A stretch of DNA of 64,000 nt from Bacillota bacterium (GTDB lineage: Bacteria; Bacillota; Clostridia; Lachnospirales; Cellulosilyticaceae), in assembly GCA_023393125.1 (NCBI GenBank), contig JAEWMQ010000005.1:53940-117939 (forward strand), given 5' to 3'. Under the pieces are notes generated by a model, which worked only from the letters and a program-made list of their open reading frames with translations, did no database searches and was not told the DNA's origin. Each line of letters opens with the position of its first letter. Position 1 is the stretch's first letter. This document shows positions 61,212 through 64,000 of the stretch, in pieces. The position numbers and the translations under genes are program-made.

Positions 61212-61589
61212 ATGGAACTAATATTCAAGAATCATGAGCATGAAAGGGCATATAATCAGCTTATAGAGGAAGCGGACCTTACAGAAATAGAATTAAAACA
61301 GCCTTCAGTATTATTAAGAAGACAACTAGCCTTTCTTTATCTCATTGCACTTTTTCAAGAAGACTATATTTATTATGAGGGAGAAGCCTTTTATGTGGAG
61401 GCTTATGAGGAACTTTCACTAGGAGGGCCAACTTATTTGTTAGATGCTTGTATGGGAGAAGGAACTTATCCTCATGAACAAATACTTTACATAGCAAAAA
61501 GACTTTTACAAGGTGAAATCACCAATATACATACTTCCCTTGAAGAATATAATTCTTTTATTAAATGTGCTATTCATTTAGTAGGATGA
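61212..61589 (+). CDS. Small protein of the DUF6075-like type
   Basis: A 125-residue soluble protein. It starts MELIFKNHEHERAYNQLIEE and has RRQLAFLYLIALFQEDYIYY. The pattern of an N-terminal KNHEHxxxY and a central LAFLYLIAL helix resembles small clostridial proteins of the DUF6075 type often found in mobile DNA. The assignment is from memory. It has GGAG 10 bp before the ATG and a strong terminator after. Confidence 0.55.
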   Translation: MELIFKNHEHERAYNQLIEEADLTEIELKQPSVLLRRQLAFLYLIALFQEDYIYYEGEAFYVEAYEELSLGGPTYLLDACMGEGTYPHEQILYIAKRLLQGEITNIHTSLEEYNSFIKCAIHLVG

Positions 61590-61633
61590 CATTAGTTTGA
61601 ATTTAATTTATTAATAAAATATAAAGACTATTG

Positions 61634-61682
61634 CAAAAAGCTAACCGGTTAGATAAAATATATCTAACTGGTTAGCTTTTTG
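61634..61682 (+). terminator. Terminator before the MarR gene
   Basis: A 22-bp stem (61634-61655 with 61661-61682), one G-U pair, 5-nt loop and T-rich tail. Confidence 0.92.
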
Positions 61683-61736
61683 TGTTTTTCATTAGCTTGG
61701 TAAGTATAACACTAAGGAAAAAAGGGGAAATAGGTA

Positions 61737-62189
61737 ATGAGCGAGCAAGACAAACAAGGGTATATATTTGCACAGCTTTTTATACTAGCTAATAGACTAC
61801 AATACTTAGGAGATCAATTTGACGAACAGATTTCCTTAAAGCAATGGGGACTTTTAGCAACACTTTCTAAATTTGAGGGGACAAGTGCTTCTATTGGTCA
61901 AGCTGCTACTTTTATGGGAAGCTCAGGACAAAATGTTAAGAAGATGGCTGTTATTTTAGAAAGGAAAGGTTTTATTGCTATTCATACAGATGAACAAGAT
62001 AGTAGAAGTGTGAAATTAACTTTAACAGAAAAAGCTATAGAACATGCCAAAAGTAGAGAGGAAAGAGAAGGGTATTTCCTAGAAAAACTTTTTCAAGGAA
62101 TGGATGAGAACTTACTTGAAGTCATGTGTGCAGGCTTAAAGCAGCTAGAAGAAAATACAAAGCAGATGGAAGAAGATGAGAAGAAATGA
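61737..62189 (+). CDS. MarR-family transcriptional regulator
   Basis: A 150-residue winged-helix dimer. The DNA-binding part reads ASIGQAATFMGSSGQNVKKM, and the wing KGFIAIHTDEQDSRSVKLTLT has the DxRS signature of the family. MarR proteins commonly control adjacent genes in response to a small ligand; the next gene overlaps the local region and is a membrane-associated DUF6544 protein, the likely target. AAAAGGGGAAATAGG precedes ATG 61737. Confidence 0.88.
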   Translation: MSEQDKQGYIFAQLFILANRLQYLGDQFDEQISLKQWGLLATLSKFEGTSASIGQAATFMGSSGQNVKKMAVILERKGFIAIHTDEQDSRSVKLTLTEKAIEHAKSREEREGYFLEKLFQGMDENLLEVMCAGLKQLEENTKQMEEDEKK

Positions 62190-62209
62190 GGAAAAGGGGA
62201 GTGAGAATA

Positions 62210-62668
62210 ATGATGTATGTTATTGGTATACTGTTAATTTTAGTAGGGGCAATCCTAATCTTTTTTCAACTACCTATGTCAAAAACTAAAAGTGAATTTA
62301 ATCAAAAAAGACAAGAAGCAATCAATAGACAAGAACTCATAGAGGGAAGCTTTAGTGAAGAAGACATTAAAGATTTACCAGAACCTCTTCAGCGCTATTT
62401 TCGTTATTGCGGTTTTATAGGGATGAAGAAACCTACTTATATGCAAGTTACTTATGAAGATGTAGATTTTATCCAAGGTGGGAAAACTCTCAAGATGGAT
62501 TATATGCAATATAATTTTACTACGCAGCCAGAGAGAGTGGCATTTATTGATTCTTCAGTAATGGGGATTCCTTTTCAGGGATTAGACCATTATATACAAG
62601 GAGAAGGTGGCATGAAAGGCGTTATTGCAAAACAGTTAATTTATTTAATGTACAGGGGGAAGAAATGA
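62210..62668 (+). pseudogene. DUF6544-like protein, N-terminal part (split gene)
   Basis: A 152-residue frame with one N-terminal membrane helix (VIGILLILVGAILIFF), then LPEPLQRYFRYCGFIGMKKP, the DUF6544 opening, reaching GLDHYIQGEGGMKG before it stops at TGA 62666. The family continues for another 130 residues; that continuation is in the next frame. A slip at the GGGGG run (62655-62659) or AAA just before the stop would join the halves. AAAAGGGGA lies before ATG 62210. Confidence 0.7.
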
Positions 62669-63039
62669 ATGCAGCAGGGCTTGTAACTTGCCTGGCAGAG
62701 GGGATTTTATTACCAAGTTTTATTTTACAGGACTATGTAAGCTGGGAAGGTATTGATAATGACCATGTAAAAGGAACTATAGACTATTATGGTTTAAAGG
62801 TAAGTGGCATTTTTACTTTTGATGAGTCGGGGGCATTGGCTTCTTTTTACACATCAGATAGAATGATGGCAGACGAAACAACTGGTACAAGTAGGCTTGT
62901 GGATTGGGAATGCGTGGCAAAAGACTATAAGGAAGTTGATGGGATTAAGCATCCCACCCGTTTAAAAGCTATTTGGCATGAAAAACAAGGTGACTTAGTA
63001 TACTTTGATTCTAATCAATTTAAAGTAACTTATTATTAA
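62665..63039 (+). pseudogene. DUF6544-like protein, C-terminal part (split gene)
   Basis: A 124-residue frame starting at ATG 62665, which overlaps the previous stop (ATGA). It reads straight on from the family: LAEGILLPSFILQDYVSWEG, then VSGIFTFDESGALASFYTSDR and RLKAIWHEKQGDLVYFDSNQ. No Shine-Dalgarno sequence for independent initiation is better than the purine-rich GGGGGAAG. It may be translated by re-initiation or be a true frameshift. Confidence 0.7.
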
Positions 63040-63129
63040 AAGAAATGCTGTTAATAAGTGATTTATAATAAAAAGAAATCTCAGGGAGTGTTGCAAAAAT
63101 GCATAAACGTCCTAAAAAGTGAATACGAA

Positions 63130-63225
63130 TTTTACTAAATAGTAAAAGGTCTATAAAACTAGTGTGAAATCTTTTAGTTTTATAGACCTTTTATTTATTG
63201 AGACTTAAAAATATTAATTACGCAA
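63130..63225. repeat. Terminator-containing repeat, copy 2
   Basis: Nearly the same sequence as 37098-37195: TTTACTAAATAGTAAA, hairpin AGGTCTATAAAACTA...TAGTTTTATAGACC, then TTTTATTTATTG and an ATATTAATTA stretch. The stem base pair changes match (GGTC/GACC here, where copy 1 has AGACC/GGCC(T)), so the hairpin is kept. Confidence 0.8.
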
Positions 63226-63265
63226 TAACCTTCTATTTCATGTATTCTTTAATTAATGCCAAGTA

Positions 63266-64000
63266 TTACGTAGTAGTTGCAGTTTCCTCTATAACAGGAG
63301 CTGGTGGTGCAACCTCTAAAGTAGGTGATTTGCTAATAATTAAAGTGGAGTCATTAATTAAATGAAGGTCTAATCCAAGTAAACTTAAAGTAGCTCTCAT
63401 CGGTACATAAATAGAGTTGTTTATACGAATAGGTGTAGGCGTTATTGTTTGAGGTAAATCATCAAGCATAACATAGTTACTGTTTTCTGTAAGAATGAGT
63501 TGATGCCCATTGGTGTTTATAGTAAGAACATTTTTCTCAAAATCAATAGTGCCACCAATATTTCCGATTAAATCTCTTAATTTTATGTAAGTTATACCAT
63601 CTCGTTTGATGACTTTATAAGGTGTAAGTGTTAGTTTGTTAAAGCTACTGATATTCATTTCGACTTCTGGGCAACAAGATTCAATTTCCTCAAGGGTTAA
63701 GTTGTTTTCATAGCAATAGGTAGCAAGTTCAGTGCCAACATATCTTACATGCCAAGGTTCATAAATATAGCCTGTAATATTTGTTTTATCTTTAGGATAT
63801 CTAATAATAAAGCCATATAAATGAGCATTTTTAGCTACCCATCGACCTTCTTTTGTATTAGCAAAGGATTGATAAATACTATTAAGATCCATAGCGAGTC
63901 CAGATTGGTGTTCAGATTCACCGGGCTTAGCTGTGCCTTTTTGATTTTTGCCATAAGCTTTAACAGCATTATTATAAAGGGTTGTTTGCCTGCTATAGCT
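63266..64000 (-). CDS. VanY-type D-Ala-D-Ala carboxypeptidase with copper-amine-oxidase stalk domain, partial
   Basis: The frame is open to the window edge; 244 C-terminal residues are visible. Reading upstream from 63892 restores the VanY motif PGESEHQSGLAMDLN, whose histidine and aspartate bind zinc, and EPWHVRYVG carries the last histidine. A stalk-type domain follows (YIKLRDLIGNIGGTIDFEKN, then IYVPMRATLSLLGLDLHL). It trims peptidoglycan stem peptides outside the membrane. The signal peptide must lie beyond the window. No vancomycin-resistance cluster is present. Confidence 0.88.
   Translation of the reverse strand, partial: SYSRQTTLYNNAVKAYGKNQKGTAKPGESEHQSGLAMDLNSIYQSFANTKEGRWVAKNAHLYGFIIRYPKDKTNITGYIYEPWHVRYVGTELATYCYENNLTLEEIESCCPEVEMNISSFNKLTLTPYKVIKRDGITYIKLRDLIGNIGGTIDFEKNVLTINTNGHQLILTENSNYVMLDDLPQTITPTPIRINNSIYVPMRATLSLLGLDLHLINDSTLIISKSPTLEVAPPAPVIEETATTT

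Noticed and set aside
63266..64000. Vancomycin-resistance cluster
   Set aside because: VanY and VanZ-like proteins are 13 kb apart and there is no vanHAX or VanRS; these are ordinary chromosomal envelope genes.

Overview
The window is A+T-rich DNA (roughly one third G+C by eye) with strong AGGAGG-type ribosome binding sites and compact hairpin plus T-run terminators. This points to a low-GC Firmicute of the Clostridia. A CotH-type protein, a PL9 pectate lyase, a CBM34/GH13 maltodextrin operon and zinc-ribbon membrane proteins fit an anaerobic, plant-polysaccharide-using relative of Cellulosilyticum/Lachnospiraceae. That placement is inference from gene content. No rRNA, tRNA, CRISPR array or intact insertion sequence was found.

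Layout. 1-3.7 kb: sulfate activation and reduction (APS reductase AprA end, AprB ferredoxin, CysD, CysN), with a 35-bp tandem repeat between cysD and cysN. 4.3-7.6 kb: translationally coupled Nudix hydrolase and PLD-helicase-DUF3427 protein, a possible defence or repair pair. 7.9-12.3 kb: solitary carB and trxB. 12.4-21.9 kb: M13 peptidase lipoprotein, then a peptide-modification locus: a 54-residue double-glycine precursor (14551-14715), radical SAM/SPASM maturase, C39 peptidase ABC exporter and HlyD adaptor, followed by a CPBP membrane protease. 22-27.8 kb: PAF-AH-like hydrolase, PH-like membrane protein, a GGCT-like/HNH fusion and CotH. 28.6-39.4 kb: PL9 lyase, YvrJ, UMF1 transporter, KtrBA potassium uptake with a long leader, MATE pump and two zinc-ribbon proteins. 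39.6-45.7 kb: LacI-type repressor divergent from a maltodextrin ABC transporter and GH13 enzyme, with two matching operators. 46.6-64 kb: DUF218, DUF503, amidase, methyltransferase, VanZ, lipoprotein, glucose PTS, YccF, GNAT, condensation-like protein, a BlaI/BlaR1-type pair with operator dyads, copper-amine-oxidase-stalk proteins, MarR with a split DUF6544 gene, and a VanY-type carboxypeptidase cut by the window edge.

The most unusual feature is a set of seven giant imperfect hairpins, each about 260-310 nt, in four intergenic regions (near 3.8, 27.8, 45.8 and 54.3 kb). There are two arm families that share one apical motif, CGAAAACTC-(2-bp mini-stem)-TCAAACACTCG. The helices around the motif change by compensating substitutions between copies. 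Three of the four loci hold one hairpin of each family in head-to-head inverted arrangement. I know of no described element that matches. The second most interesting feature is the aromatic-rich precursor peptide and its radical SAM cluster.

Gene calls rest on motif recognition and translation by eye. No database search was run.
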